A DNA stretch of 64,000 nt from Vanessa cardui (GCF_905220365.1 NC_061129.1:13702803-13766802), one strand, 5' to 3'; positions 35,320-47,519 are shown, counted from the first letter of the stretch. A program made the numbers and translations. The notes: a model not told the origin generated them from the sequence alone.

Positions 35320-35530
35320 GCGTAAACCACTCAACAAAAAAAAGCGCTGAAAGTATAAAAACTGGATTTCAGAATAAAGCGACGCTGCATCGCTTCAATT
35401 AATCAATTATCTCGACAACGTCGGGCGCCGAAGTTATAGTTGCTGTACAGGGTATTTTCACCTCTACCTCCCCCGATGGAATATTCAGATCGGGTGAGTG
35501 CGGGTGAAATGAACAATAGTTGAAGGCTCA
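35320..35530. promoter_or_regulatory. Candidate regulatory segment
   Basis: Unique GC-richer DNA with GCGCTCGCGTAAACCACTCA, two AAAGCGCTGAAA-like words, TCGACAACGTCGGGCGCCGA and ATCGGGTGAGTGCGGGTGAA. No gene signal. Confidence 0.2.
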
Positions 35531-35820
35531 GGGGAAAATGGACGACTCAATAATTCAACGTCTGATTATTTTAAATAGACACGAATGTTTTTATAGCTTT
35601 AGTTGCGTTGCGTGTTAGCGTTTTAGTTAAGTGCACTTTGCAGACATTGTTTAAAACTCCATCAAGTCATCTCCATTCGTTCGAGACATTTTTTTTTTAA
35701 TTGATATAATTCATTAATATTTCCGTCAATGTAATGAACTTCATGTAGGTACTTGATTGAGTTCATAAATATTTATTTACATACGAAAAATATAATTAAA
35801 AATATATTATTTCTTAAATA

Positions 35821-36116
35821 ACAACAACAAGAGCCTATAAACATCCTACTGCTAGGCTAAGGCCTCCGCTCCCTTTGAGGAGAAGTTTTGGAACATATTT
35901 CACCACGCTGTTCCAATACGGATTGTAAGAATACACATGTGGCAGAATTTCTATGAAATTTGACACATGCATGTTTCCTTGCGATGTTTTCCTTCACCGC
36001 CGAGCACGAGATGAATTATAAGAACAAATTGAGCACATAAATATTCAGTAGTGCTAGCCTGGGTTAGAACCCGCAATCATCGGTTAAGACGCAGGCGTTC
36101 TAACACATCTCGGCTC
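35821..36116 (-). mobile_element. SINE-A copy, near full length
   Basis: On the plus strand it starts with an ACAACAACAAG tail repeat and AGCCTATAAACATCCTACTG, and ends with the head at CACATCTCGGCTC. B box reads GGGTTAGAACCCGCAATCAT. Many point changes. Confidence 0.8.
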
Positions 36117-36700
36117 TATATTATTTCTTATAATATTATAATATTAATCTATTATCAATCATTCATTTGTATTAATACCACTTGTATCGTAATATTTTAA
36201 GATTAAGCTTAATTCGATAAAATTCTAATCATCTGATATTTTAATTTTAAGTAAGTACGTCATAAGTCATGAGTTAATTAAATCTATTGCTATACGCTCT
36301 TATTAACACGCTAAAAATTCTCAAAGGGAAATCCTTAACAAAGAACTCGTCCATTATCGTCGAATCAAAACACAGTCGTACAAAACCTAACACAAGACTA
36401 ACTCGACCGATTGAAACAAGATTTTAAAACGGAAATAAAAGCCAACTCCTCGCTGAGTTACTAAGAAAAAGGAGATTCATTTGCGGAGATTGTGCAGCTG
36501 TTAATAGATTTAAGGGCTTCTACATACGAGCGGACGAAACGCTCAAGCAGTACATGTGAAGGAATACACGTATCAGTAATAGCTCTTTTCAAGGTTATTG
36601 CAATGGCATAATTCTAGCAGCAATAAAGCAGTTGTTGTAAACTTCGTTTTCTAGAAGTCAATATACCACAGGTCTTGCTTCAAGTATATGTTTAACATAC

Positions 36701-36893
36701 AGCCAAATATCTGTACTAATTTTTTGTTCCATTTGCTGTCGAAACGCTTGGCCCTTGGAGTAGTGGTGCAAAAAGCTTCATCAAAAGTATAACACCTCTC
36801 CTCATTGCCTCCACTGGTAACAGCAGGGCTGATTCGTTTTTTGCCCAGAAGATCGGAATTGCGATTCAACGGGGAAATGCTGCTAGCATTCAT
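36701..36893 (-). CDS. Possible coding exon, 64 codons, unidentified
   Basis: An open frame starts at ATG 36893 (context GGTGGCATGA) with MNASSISPLNRNSDLLGKKR and includes NEERCYTFDEAFCTTTPRAK, then RFDSKWNKKLVQIFG. It ends at a possible donor CT|GTATGT (36700-36699). Codon use is GC-richer than the surroundings and Ser/Asn/Arg/Lys-rich, unlike typical chance ORFs here. The frame also extends upstream to 36941 without a convincing splice acceptor. No partner exon was found. It could be a first coding exon, a decayed retrogene or chance. I do not recognise the protein. Confidence 0.28.
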
Positions 36894-37670
36894 GCCACCA
36901 TTTATACAGTAACTACTTTTAGTTAATATTTGTATACACATATATATTTAAGCATTTAATGTTGTTAATTCTTATATTAATAAATTATTGACTATTTTTT
37001 ATGTATTATGGTTTAACGGACCATACTAATATTACATTCTATATGGAGACTTGTATAGGATATAATATACTAACCCATGATTTGTAACGAATGCTTTATG
37101 TCGGCCTTACTATAAAAAATAAATAAATAATAGAACTAGCACGTCCTATGTGATAATTTCATTCGTTATGTTACATGACAAATTTTTGCTCATAATAAAG
37201 ACAATTATACAATTTCTACTAATCAGCTAAATAAAATCTAACACGAATGAATAAAACAATAATTTTAATGGAAAGGCAACGCAGCTGATTGTAGGGGGAT
37301 AAACGTTTAATTACTGCGTTTTATAAACCGCCTCATGTGAAAATACCCTTAATAGATTGAAGTGGAAACGATTCAGCTACAGGCATTGTGATTTTAAATT
37401 AATTTGCTAGAAGTTGAAGTATAACATAAGATCGGGAAGCACTTTGAGAATCTTTTGTGAATGCGCCGAGAAATATAATTGAACCGCTGAACTAACAGAA
37501 TGATATTTAAATATGAATCTTAACATTAACATAAAATTATAAAGGATTGTGACACGAATAATAGTATTATACCGCGCGTGAAACTCGACGGAACCATGGC
37601 TATAACGAAGACGTCGTTATGAAGATAGAAAAAATTATATAGACTATACATATATGTATATGAGTATATA

Positions 37671-38110
37671 CAGGGTTATTGGTAATTCGACGTATTCCCG
37701 TTAAGAGGTGATAAGAGTGACTATTTGCAGTAATTTTAACTCTCATATGCATTGCACGTGAACTATTTTTGAGTTATCGCGTTTTTTCGATTTTTTAAAA
37801 AAAATGGCATATTTTGAAAAAATCTAAATAAATAATATAATAATAATAAAAAATTGCATCTTCAAATATTTATTTAATAAAAAGTATCAATTAAAATCTA
37901 CTTTTTTCTTCTGATTTATTAAAACGAAAAAACGCTGCATATTTTTCAATGTTTAAACAATAATTATTATCGCTCCAAACTTAAAAATGCGAGACGGAAA
38001 ACTATGTATATTATTTCAATATAATTATACGAATATGATGGTTAAAATTATTGCAAATAGTCACCCCTATCACCTCTTAAAGGGAATACGTCGAATTATC
38101 AATAACCCTG
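37671..38110. mobile_element. 440-bp MITE with 70-bp terminal inverted repeats
   Basis: 37671-37740 and the reverse complement of 38041-38110 match at 65 of 70 positions, both starting CAGGGTTATTG and continuing into ATTCGACGTATTCCC. TATA stands immediately outside each end (37667-37670 and 38111-38114), so the target duplication is TATA, or TA within it. The centre is A/T-rich with no ORF. The superfamily is not clear to me; Tc1/mariner-like is possible if the duplication is TA. Confidence 0.88.
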
Positions 38111-38429
38111 TATAAATGAAATACTGATTCTTATTCATTACAAAATTTGCGTAGGGCATTGAATTGTAAAGGCCCAGCAATACAGTACCCAAGCTGTTAA
38201 ATAGAATTATCTAATATTCGACCGAAAACCCTAATTACTTATTATCGACACGATAGAAAAGTTTGAACACAGGACCGTTGGTTCAGCACCCTTACATTTA
38301 GCCAGTAGATCAACAAGGCTGTTGAGAATTGTCATGTTCAAATCAATACATATTCTTCTAAATAAAAAATCCGATTCTTACCGCAAAACATTAGTTGACA
38401 AATATCATCATCAATGGTTGACATTAAAC

Positions 38430-38770
38430 CATTAAATATATAGCAATACCGCTTAACCCGCAAACGCTTCCCGGGGTCATTTAGGCAGATAACCCGCAGA
38501 TTTATGTAGAGTGATTTTTAACCCTGTATCAGCCGATAGCTAACCGAGCGCGTTTGTGATAAACGACACGTTTCGACCTAAATTTGTATGTTGCGCGTCA
38601 GTTTTTATCACAGGTTTTTGTTGTACAGTTAGGCAATTGTTCGTGTTTTTGTGATTGATCGTGGGAAATTGCGGTCTCCGCTCGGCTGTCCCTTTTGGCT
38701 TTATTTATCGCCCAAATTCACAAAACACCATTGTTATTAGTTAATTACGCGACTTTGTTGTAGTTCCAAA
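38430..38770. promoter_or_regulatory. Candidate regulatory element, unique and GC-richer
   Basis: Unique segment with CTTAACCCGCAAACGCTTCC, CGAGCGCGTTTGTGATAAAC, GGTCTCCGCTCGGCTGTCCC, TTTATTTATCGCCC and TTAGTTAATTACGC, i.e. clusters of homeodomain-like and GATA-like (TTATC) words. Function is inference only. Confidence 0.25.
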
Positions 38771-39844
38771 TATAATCAAATGTCAAAATATCTCTAATAA
38801 ATAACGTAACATATATATTAAATTAACAATCATTTTTGTAACAAAAATAAAAAATTGTTATTAAGGATTTATTAAACTACAAGCTACATTTCTAGAGATC
38901 TGACGTACCGTTAAGTTTGCGTAAACAAGTACAAAGTGTATTTGGGTCTCTAGGACCGAAGGCGATACAACAGTCGTTAATCATAATGATAGTTTCGAAC
39001 GGGTTGACTGCTTCTGTTCGTTGAGTAAGTTAGTTTATTTCGGATACTATCACTGACGTGGATTTACTGCAGTTCATTCCTCACTTCTTAAGCAACTTTA
39101 TTATAACAAAAGCGTGTTAATATTTGCAGATAAACGAGATGTATAAATATATCAACACCAGGCTAAGATCTCGTCTATACTCACAAGTTTTATTCATCAA
39201 CGGAGTCTTGTGTGATCATTCTTGTTCTAGTTTTTCATTTGTTTTTTTTTTCTTTTTAATTTGATATCTCCAATATTAATATAACAGGTAAAAGTTTTTT
39301 CATATCAGCTTGACGATTTACAAAATAATTTTTCGTGATAATATGTCTTAAGAATGAAACTTCTGAATCCCCTTCTGGCGATTTCAAATACAAAAAAATG
39401 TGATATAAGTCATTATAGCTATATAAAATGTATGCAAACGGTTAGTCCCGGTTTATAATCGATGTACTTTTTAAATAAAGAATATGAGAAGTGCGTTTAG
39501 CAATATATTACATGTATTAAGTATGTCATAAATAAAAAATATGAACAATTATGGAATATATTAATGTTAAGTCGCAATCTTATTGTGAAAGATAGATCTG
39601 AAATTGACCGTGACTAATACACTTATTGGGTAACTTTAAGAGCTAAGGTCAAAATTTTATAGATACTGCCTGTTATTCGACAAGCCGTTTCTCGTAATAC
39701 GTCATCTGTGATATGTACTTCAGTATTTACTCTAATTTATAGTGAAAAGGAATACTTATCTGCAACGCCCAAAGTAACAAACATATCATATCAAACTTTG
39801 CAAACAACCTATAGAATTTTATCGGCTTACATTAAAATATTTCA
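38771..39844. other. Unassigned DNA
   Basis: No gene or repeat recognised. Confidence 0.5.
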
Positions 39845-39985
39845 TTCCTAAAAGGCCGGCGATGCACCTGAAAGCCACGGGGGCTTTTGCGGGGGGTTGC
39901 AGATGTCCATGGTAATAAACGCTTTCCATCAAGTGAGCCCCCTGCTCGTTTGCCACCTAAAATATAAAAAAATAAATAAAAAGTT
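39845..39985 (-). repeat. Family-D dispersed repeat
   Basis: Plus strand AAAAGGCCGGCGATGCACCT, GCAGATGTCCATGGTAATAA, CATCAAGTGAGCCCCCTGCT, CGTTTGCCACC plus A-rich tail: reverse of the copy at 13677. Confidence 0.75.
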
Positions 39986-40737
39986 AAAGATGTAAAAATG
40001 TTTACACGTGACATGGCACGAACTTTTTGTGGACATTTTTAAGACTTATCTTTTTTTAGTACATTGTTTTGATATATCTCATAAAGTTTGGGCAGCGTTA
40101 GCCATGTAAACATACGAAACAGTTTTTTGTATTAGATACCGTCGTATTTCAGACATTTTGTGCAAAATATTTAGATTTGATGTATACAAACCTTTCTTAT
40201 CTACAGCTCTTCCTTTTAGTAAAATCCGTTGAGGCCGGATATACTAATTAAAAATAAAAACGTAAAATCCCGACGAGGTTCATCCGCTGTTTAAACACAT
40301 ACCAATATTGAGTCATGTATAATAAAAACCTTTGCTTACAATTTAAAAAATATATATATATGTGACATTTCCAACACATGAATGAGTCATGCTAGGACAC
40401 AGTTTATGGCCCATCAAGCAATGCCATAAAACATTGCGTGCATGACGTCACTGTAAAAAAATCCTCAGGGATCAATAATACGAGTTTGTTCGCACCCCTT
40501 GAATAATAAAACAGAAGTAAGAATATATAACTATTATAAATATGCATGCTTATATTGTATGGTTCATTTAAACGAAAGGCTTAGTATTTCATAATTTCCC
40601 AATTTTTTTTTGTAGAGTATGTAAAAAGTAGAGCTGTACAATATTTAATTATATATTAAATTATATATTAAATATAAATCCAGTATACATAATTTTGTAT
40701 TAGAACTAAAAAAGAAACTAAACCTTCTTTCATCATA

Positions 40738-40925
40738 AATTTATTATAAAAGCAAAAGTTTGTATGTTTGATTGTTTGTCAATTCTTACAATAATATAGC
40801 TTTTACGTCAAAATAAATAAATATACCAAACAAGTAAGTATAAAAAATAGGGTGTGAAGCAAACTTGATCTTCTATAGTTACTTTGTATCAATAATACAC
40901 AGATAATTAATAAATAATCTTTATA
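40738..40925 (+). repeat. Family-I repeat, diverged
   Basis: TTTATTATAAAAGCAAAAGT, TTGTATGTTTGATTGTTTGT and, after a gap, GGTGTGAAGCAAACTTGATC. Confidence 0.45.
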
Positions 40926-43860
40926 AAATTGTATGGTTTTTATCGGCAATATAGCGCTAATTTCTTTTTTTTAATTTTGTAACGAAAGATTATACTTAGA
41001 TAGTAGTCTGATAGATTAGTATAGTCTTATTACAAATGCAAAACTATTTATTTTTAAGTCTTAAAAATATTACTACCTATTTTAAGACGACTTCGAAACA
41101 AGAAGGATTGTTTTATTTTTAACTCGTAACTTAGAACTCTGTCGAATTACTTATAAACCGATTAGGAAAATGCTTCTTTTGTTTCAGAGTACTTCCCTTT
41201 CGGTTCCATTTAAATTTGAATTCAATTTACTATTCGTTAAAATTTTAGATTATTTTAAAACTTTACATTTATTTTTATAGCCCTTCAACAGCATTCTAAT
41301 ATTTTTATTATAATTACAAAATAAAATTACAGTGAATTTGTATATAGTATTTATTTAAACAAATATTGACACATACCAATAAAATATACTGTGAAAACAT
41401 CCGCCGATACCAATTGTAAAAAACATCCTCTTTAGATCACGTAATGGAACATCACATCAAATCCAACAAGAGAAAAACGTGAAGTAAATCCTAAAATGAA
41501 ATACGCCTCCAAACGAATTTTTAATTCCATCCAGCGTTCTTCCAAATCGAACGCGTCATCTATTAAATTACTTACCCTATTGTGATGTACAAAGCGTTCT
41601 GTAATACCAAATTATACATCTACCTAAACAAACAAAAATGACCTTTATTACCAGGGACTACAAGTCACAAGAAGTGTTATAAAAATTGGTTCTATGAGAC
41701 GAGGGAAAGATGGAACTGTATGAAAATTTCCCCTAAATTTCTTGCAAAGGGAGCTCTGCGGGTCTCCGGGGTCTCGTAGTCTATGCAACCGCCTCAGCTC
41801 CTGCATTTTCGACGTCTGTGTTTATTTTGTAGAGGGATAACAATTTCATTTTCAAATGTACATTTTAGATGACGATAATGAATTAAGGAGATTGAAGAAA
41901 GAAGGTTGGTTATAATAATGGTTGGCCTTTTTCTATATTATGATTTTTCTTAAAAGAGAAAAATACGCAGGCGTTTTATAAACTGCATGGAATATTTTAA
42001 ATGGCAAACGAACAAATATTATATGCCAATTGCCTGCCAAAGTTGGTCTTATTTCTTCAATTGGGCACATAAGATAAGAGAGATAAAGCACTTCTCACTC
42101 GAATGAACTTAATTCATTGCATAATTTTTAGCCTTGTACAATAAAATTACACTGACTAACTCAGCATTGATACCGAGTCGTGGAAACCACTAAAACCGTA
42201 CGTTAATTACATTCATAAAATACAATCATACAAAACAAAAATGTACGACATATTTTATCATGAAAATAATTCCTGCCCATATTACATACATAATTGAAGT
42301 TATGGAATTACGACGATGAATGATGAATTATGACTAATATTGTAAAATTAAATGGATAAATAAAATTAATACTATTAATTTAAAATAGACCTTATTATCC
42401 GAATAAACAGCTAAAACAGCTTAATTTCGATATCCCCACAGATTATAAATCACTAATCTAAGCCCTGTTACACAATTCAGTGACAAATTGGCAAACAACT
42501 GTCAATTTTGCGAGGCCGGCGCTGATCGATTGGTATCGAATGGAATTACACCGGTCACTTTCAATTCACTCGAGTCGGGATTATGTGAACCATTTATCGA
42601 TAGTTTGAAGCTAAGTATTAGACGTTTAATCAATATAATCGATGAAGATATTAAACTGCTCTTAAAAAATATATTTGGCAAAATAACTTGGAATTTTTGG
42701 TTAAAGAACCAGAGTTTGTTTTTCTACAAAAAATATTTTTTATTGTCGTGGTGGATTGAAAGTGATTTATTTAGTAACGTTCAAACCTGTAGAATATATT
42801 ATTATTAACAATTATACAATTAGTAAGTTTATGATTGATATCATACCTCGGGAATAAAACGATCGCGACCTGGCTATTTCTTTTAATAATATATATGTCA
42901 AAAAGAGACCCGCTGAGTTTGTTTATGAATCTTCTCAGGTTAGGGCTTAATTTGAATACCAATCGGTAAGTCTAATGCTTCCATATTAAATAAAGGAATT
43001 TGAGTTTGAGTTATAACCTGACGTAGGTAACAAAATCAAAGGACTGATATACATTGTAAAGTATAAATGTAAATTAACAATCAGAAATTGTTACCAATAT
43101 TTGAGGAATTGTAATGCAATATCTAAAAGTATGAAGTCGGCATTTTTATTATTTTCTTTGCTCATTCAAATTCAGAATAATTTATCACTATATAAGTCAC
43201 TGAAAAGGAAAACTTTAATTGTACTTAGATGTATAAAAAATGCAACATAAAAACCAGGTTAATCTTATTACCGAGAATAAAATTGGACAAGTTACTGATG
43301 AAAGAGATTGTGCTATTATATGAGTCGGCAGAATTCGTGTCCCTTCTGATCTCGATGTCTGGGATGAATTGCTTCTATCAGTAACACTGGACACTCACTC
43401 GTTTCGCTATATGATCGGGGCAAAGTATGACAGACGACTTTTCATCCCCAACGTTGACATTTTAATATGACATACGCAAGTTCGCATTTATCAACCCATT
43501 GCGAAGTTAAATTTTCAAATAACTTATCAATATTGTTATAAAAAAAATCCTTCAATATATTTCAACGTCACAAAATGACTTTGAAAACATTTTAGAGAAC
43601 CAACATGGATACGAAACGGGAACATTTCTCAAAGATCACGGCTTCAATTTCATTCAAGTACATGCTTAATTTGTGTACATATAATTATATGCTCGGTAAA
43701 AAAAAAATCGCTAGGGAAATTGGGTGCAACTGATGAAAATCTAGCTCTTATATATTTACTTGTATTCGTACAGTAAAAAAAAATATTGACATTTTAATTA
43801 ACACCAACAACTTTTCCTGAATATGAGATATCATGTAGTACCTCATTTTCTCCATATTGG
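40926..43860. other. Long unassigned stretch
   Basis: Unique AT-rich DNA with two GC-richer patches (41735-41830 and 42505-42590). The minus strand of the first is briefly open (TSKMQELRRLHRLRDPGDPQ) but lacks splice support. No gene called. Confidence 0.5.
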
Positions 43861-43917
43861 GTTGTCAGACCTACAGAAAAGAACATGTGGTATGTTCTTT
43901 TCTGTAGCACTGACAAC
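43861..43917. repeat. 57-nt hairpin with one internal loop
   Basis: GTTGTCAG (43861-43868) pairs with 43910-43917. After a 2x2 internal loop, CTACAGAAAAGAACAT (43871-43886) pairs with 43892-43907 around a 5-nt loop GTGGT. 24 base pairs, no mismatch outside the internal loop. Confidence 0.85.
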
Positions 43918-43999
43918 GTTTACAAAAACACTTACTTTCTCAATAGGATAATATATGTATATATTTTTAACAGCACAATACGTTTACATTATATTTTAA

Positions 44000-44245
44000 G
44001 AATTGACAAAATTGCGGACACTTCCCGTAATGGGTAAGGCTTGCAAGATTTTAAGTAAAGACCATCGGTGTTATATTCACCCCATCGCCCCGGGCGGGGG
44101 TAGAAGCGATAAATTAAACGAAATTGTTGTGATCCCGAAAATTATATGGACTCGGTTCGAAATGACAAATGGCGCTACACGCTTCGTTCTGATAATCTAC
44201 GGTCTTAGCAATTATGATGATAATTTTGAACAAATATTCTGATAG
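44000..44245. promoter_or_regulatory. Candidate conserved non-coding segment
   Basis: Unique, GC-richer (CCCCATCGCCCCGGGCGGGG), ending ATTATGATGATAATTTTGAA. It stands out from both flanks. The open frame across it lacks an ATG start and splice signals. Confidence 0.22.
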
Positions 44246-44494
44246 GTATTAAACGTTTTGCCGGACAGGGTTGAGATGGGCGTGTGTAAATATTTGAAAC
44301 GTTTTGTGTTTGCTGTTGTTGTAAGAATTTGTTATAATACATACATTTTTGTATAATTACTAAAGAAATAGTTGAAGTAAAAAACTTTTAACACTTATTT
44401 ACGATAACTACAAATAGAAATCTGAAGTTCTAAGCAAAGTAAGTAGGTAAGTATTATTTTCTTCATCCAGTCAAACGAAGTTTACTAATAATAG

Positions 44495-44612
44495 GCATCA
44501 TCCAAGGTGCCACTAGTTTTTTCAGGTCATCGATCCACCTACCGAGCTCTGTAACCGTCCGTCTGTCAATATAGGATCTCCAATTCAGGACTCGCCTGCG
44601 ACAACAGCAATC
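44495..44612 (-). pseudogene. LINE reverse-transcriptase C-terminal fragment
   Basis: The minus strand reads DCCCRRRVLNWRSYIDRRTV then TELGRWIDDLKKLVAPWM and a stop soon after. This fits the 'R.VLEWRPR..RSVGRP..RWTDDL.K.AG..WM' region near the end of lepidopteran LINE reverse-transcriptase ORFs. No other part of the element is seen nearby. It belongs to the region just upstream of the LINE tail found at 20502-20617. Confidence 0.5.
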
Positions 44613-46071
44613 CAGCCTTCAATATACGAGCCTAGCTGCTACAACTTCCATTTGCTAATTTTGCCAACTATGTTACTAACTTCTGTTTTTTCCTTTCCAA
44701 TTTCATCTTTCTATCATGCTCCGGACATAGGTGGGTACATAATATGCTTCCTTTGAGATGATATCTATGTATGGTTTACATCAACATGTATTGTTGCCTA
44801 ATAGCTAATATATATGCATGTCATTAGGTCCCGAGCTTAAATTCCGGGTCGGGTCAATAGCAGTTAGTAGATAAGGAGTTAGTAAGTTGGCAGTGCTACA
44901 CTTCCGTACTCCGGTAACTTAAATCCGTGAACCAGTGCCTGATCTATCTGCGATCGCATCTGCACGTGGTCCACTGTCCTATTGAATGTAAATGAGATTT
45001 TGTAAGAGTTAAAAGTTTACCTGTATGTGTGTACGCACTTAAGGAATAATATTTTTGCAGCGGCGTCTTCGTTGTATGTCCGATATTCTTTCAGAAAAAT
45101 TACCAGATGATTTTTTAAATTTACTTATATAATTTAGAATTGAAATAATAATATTTAGTACGGCTTTAATTACGTTTGAATGATAATGATAAAATTTAAA
45201 TACGTTTTTATTTGAAATAACATTTATTAGTATAATTATTGATTCGGGTATCGACATCGTATTGTGGGACTCCCGTCACTTCCTCTCGTGGCGTGGTGCG
45301 GCGACTGGTACTGCCTGGCACGAGAAAAATAAAAAGCTACGGATTTTTAACGGGCAGAGCAGAAGAAAGCTAGATTCGTGAATGGGCGGTAAAAGGATAT
45401 AATTATAAACAATAAGCGGATAAATAATATATCGATTGGTAAATTAATATAGTGACATAAATTATTGTTATGTGAATAGTTTTATTACAAAACGGTTTCA
45501 TTTCCAACGAATATGAAAATCAGGACAAAATAGCTAGTGTAACCTAAGCCTAACACAGAGCTTATAATAGACTATTATACAATATATTAAGTACTTGCAA
45601 ACTTCCAAAGCAATGGCATAAATCTTTAACTGTACCACTACACCCGACCCACTCAAGTTATCGTTCGACATTCGGTATTGCTCAAACATGCTCATTCCCT
45701 CAAGGCGGCTATTAAGAGTACAAGCGTACATAACATTTGAAATAGTTTCCCCTAACAGTATGCACAAAACTTCCTCATCGCACTCTGCATTCAAATTACC
45801 TCAGGGAATATCCGGCAGGGGTGTATCGAAGAGCTTGATAAGCTAGATGTGGTTTCAGACGCAAAATTACACACTTAGAAAAGCAACAGTTACAGTCAAA
45901 AGACTTCTTTACACTTTAGGTCATGAAACCGTTTTTTGATTATCTATGCTACTCATTAAATTTTTGATATATATAATACATTTCTATATTAGTACAATTA
46001 ATATATATGATTATAATTTTGTATGGACTTGAAAGTCCATATCAAAACCAATAAATAGTAATAAATAAATA
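44613..46071. other. Unassigned DNA with a GC-rich patch
   Basis: 45253-45340 is distinctly GC-rich (CGTGGCGTGGTGCGGCGACT) and may be an unrecognised element fragment. The rest holds only the weak protein-like remnant listed separately. Confidence 0.45.
45534..45794 (-). pseudogene. Possible protein-coding remnant
   Basis: The minus-strand frame includes NAECDEEVLCILLGETISNV, MYACTLNSRLEGMSMFEQYR and MSNDNLSGSGVVVQLKIYAI. Before it in the same frame, after a TGA, comes LIKLFDTPLPDIP. Composition looks protein-like but there is no good start codon and stops interrupt it. Family unknown; chance cannot be excluded. Confidence 0.2.
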
Positions 46072-46296
46072 TGAGACAACATCACATACATTACTCTGAT
46101 CCCAATGTAAGTAGCTGAAGCACTTGTGTTATGGAAATCAGAAGTAACGACGGTACCACAAACACCCAGACCCAAGACAACATAGAATACTAATGATCAT
46201 CTACATCGACTCGGCCGGGAATCGAACCCGGGACCTCAGAGTAGAGTACCCATGAAAACCGGTGTACACACCACTCGACCATGGAGATCGTCAAAA
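46072..46296 (-). mobile_element. SINE-J copy with complete tRNA-like head
   Basis: On the minus strand: A-box-like ATGGTCGAGTGGTGTGTACA, then GGTCCCGGGTTCGATTCCCG, a textbook B box, then a body ending at CATTGGGATCAGAGTAATGT. The head is a SINE head rather than a free tRNA gene because the body follows directly. Confidence 0.8.
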
Positions 46297-46869
46297 AAAA
46301 ACCAATGGTACCAAAAATTCTTCCAGTGTAGAATATCGTATCATGACTCTTCCAGAATATTTTATATCAAAGAAAGAAAAGTAAAAGGAACACAAAGGCT
46401 CGCCTTGTGTAAACCTAGTGTTAGGGAATTTCCTTTTGTTTCAAAAGAAAAGAATTAAAAGTTTTAATATTTACAACGACGTCTGGTCTCGAGCTGGCTA
46501 TTTACGAGATCTCGTTGAAAATTGTATTTCTTAATTTCTTAAAATGTATTAATAGGTTCATTCACTAAGGTAACTTGCTTTTTGCAGTTTCCAACTTCTG
46601 TGGACGCCATGTTCAAGGTCTTGGAGTTTGAAAAAAATAATTCGAATGAATAAAAGTTTTCATAAATACGTTTTCTTCCGAAAGAAAATTTGCACGTGTT
46701 TATTATTTCTATGATGATATTATGTTTATAAAATGAATCTTAGATAAGATGTAACATTTTAGATTCCCTAATGCTAGGATGATCGGATAATATTCGTAGA
46801 TTTTGGTTATACAATACCGTTACGATATAAAATTGTATGTAATAATTGTACTTACTTAATTTTTTCATA

Positions 46870-46980
46870 GTGAGATTTTATTTAACTCCATCTGTTATTT
46901 GAAAGGACATCATCTTTGAAATTCTGACCTCTGTGAAGTCGCGGGCACAGCTTGTTTATAATAATAAAATAATCTATTAA
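46870..46980 (-). repeat. Family-H repeat, 5' part
   Basis: Plus strand CTCTGTGAAGTCGCGGGCAC then AGCTTGTTTATAATAATA is the reverse of the start of family H. Confidence 0.5.
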
Positions 46981-47230
46981 GTGGCAACCAATCCTTGCAT
47001 ACAAATTTCATCTAAAACGTGTGTAAAAAAACTTCAAATATGAAATTATTTATTATTGAAAAATATTATAAAAAGAAAATTACTGAATTAAATCTATTTT
47101 AACAATAACATTGTCATATCGCCTGTACAGAATTGGTACAATTAAATCTAATTCTACAAAATTGCTATCTCTTATTCTGTAGGTACTTCGAAGCATTATT
47201 TTAATTATTTTAAACATTTTTTTTTATTTA

Positions 47231-47519
47231 TTTTTTTTATGGTATGGGTCGGCGGACAAGCATGTGTGTAACCTGATGGTAAGTGGTCACCATCACCCAT
47301 AGACAGTGACGCTGTTAGAAATATAACTACTCCTTACATCGTCAATGCGCCACCAACGTTGGGGACTAAGATGTTATGTCCCTTGTGCCTGTAGCTACAC
47401 TGGCTCACTCACCCTTCAAACCGGTACACAACAATACTGAGTATTGTTGTTTGACGGTAGAATAGCTGATGCGTGGGTGTTACCTACCTAGACGGGCTAG
47501 CACAAAGCCCTACCAACAA
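47231..47519 (-). mobile_element. SINE-B copy, full length
   Basis: TTTTTTTTATGGTATGGGTC to GCACAAAGCCCTACCAACAA on the plus strand. Internally intact, a few substitutions (CAAGCATGTGTGTAACC). Confidence 0.88.

Noticed and set aside
42488..42808. Plus-strand open frame of 106 codons
   Set aside because: Starts at TTG, has no splice signals and turns into low-complexity Phe/Lys/Tyr-rich sequence; unique DNA without coding character.
46200..46290. Perfect-looking tRNA B box GGTTCGATTCC on the minus strand
   Set aside because: It is followed by a SINE-J body and has a repeat partner at 30325, so it is a SINE head and not a free tRNA gene.
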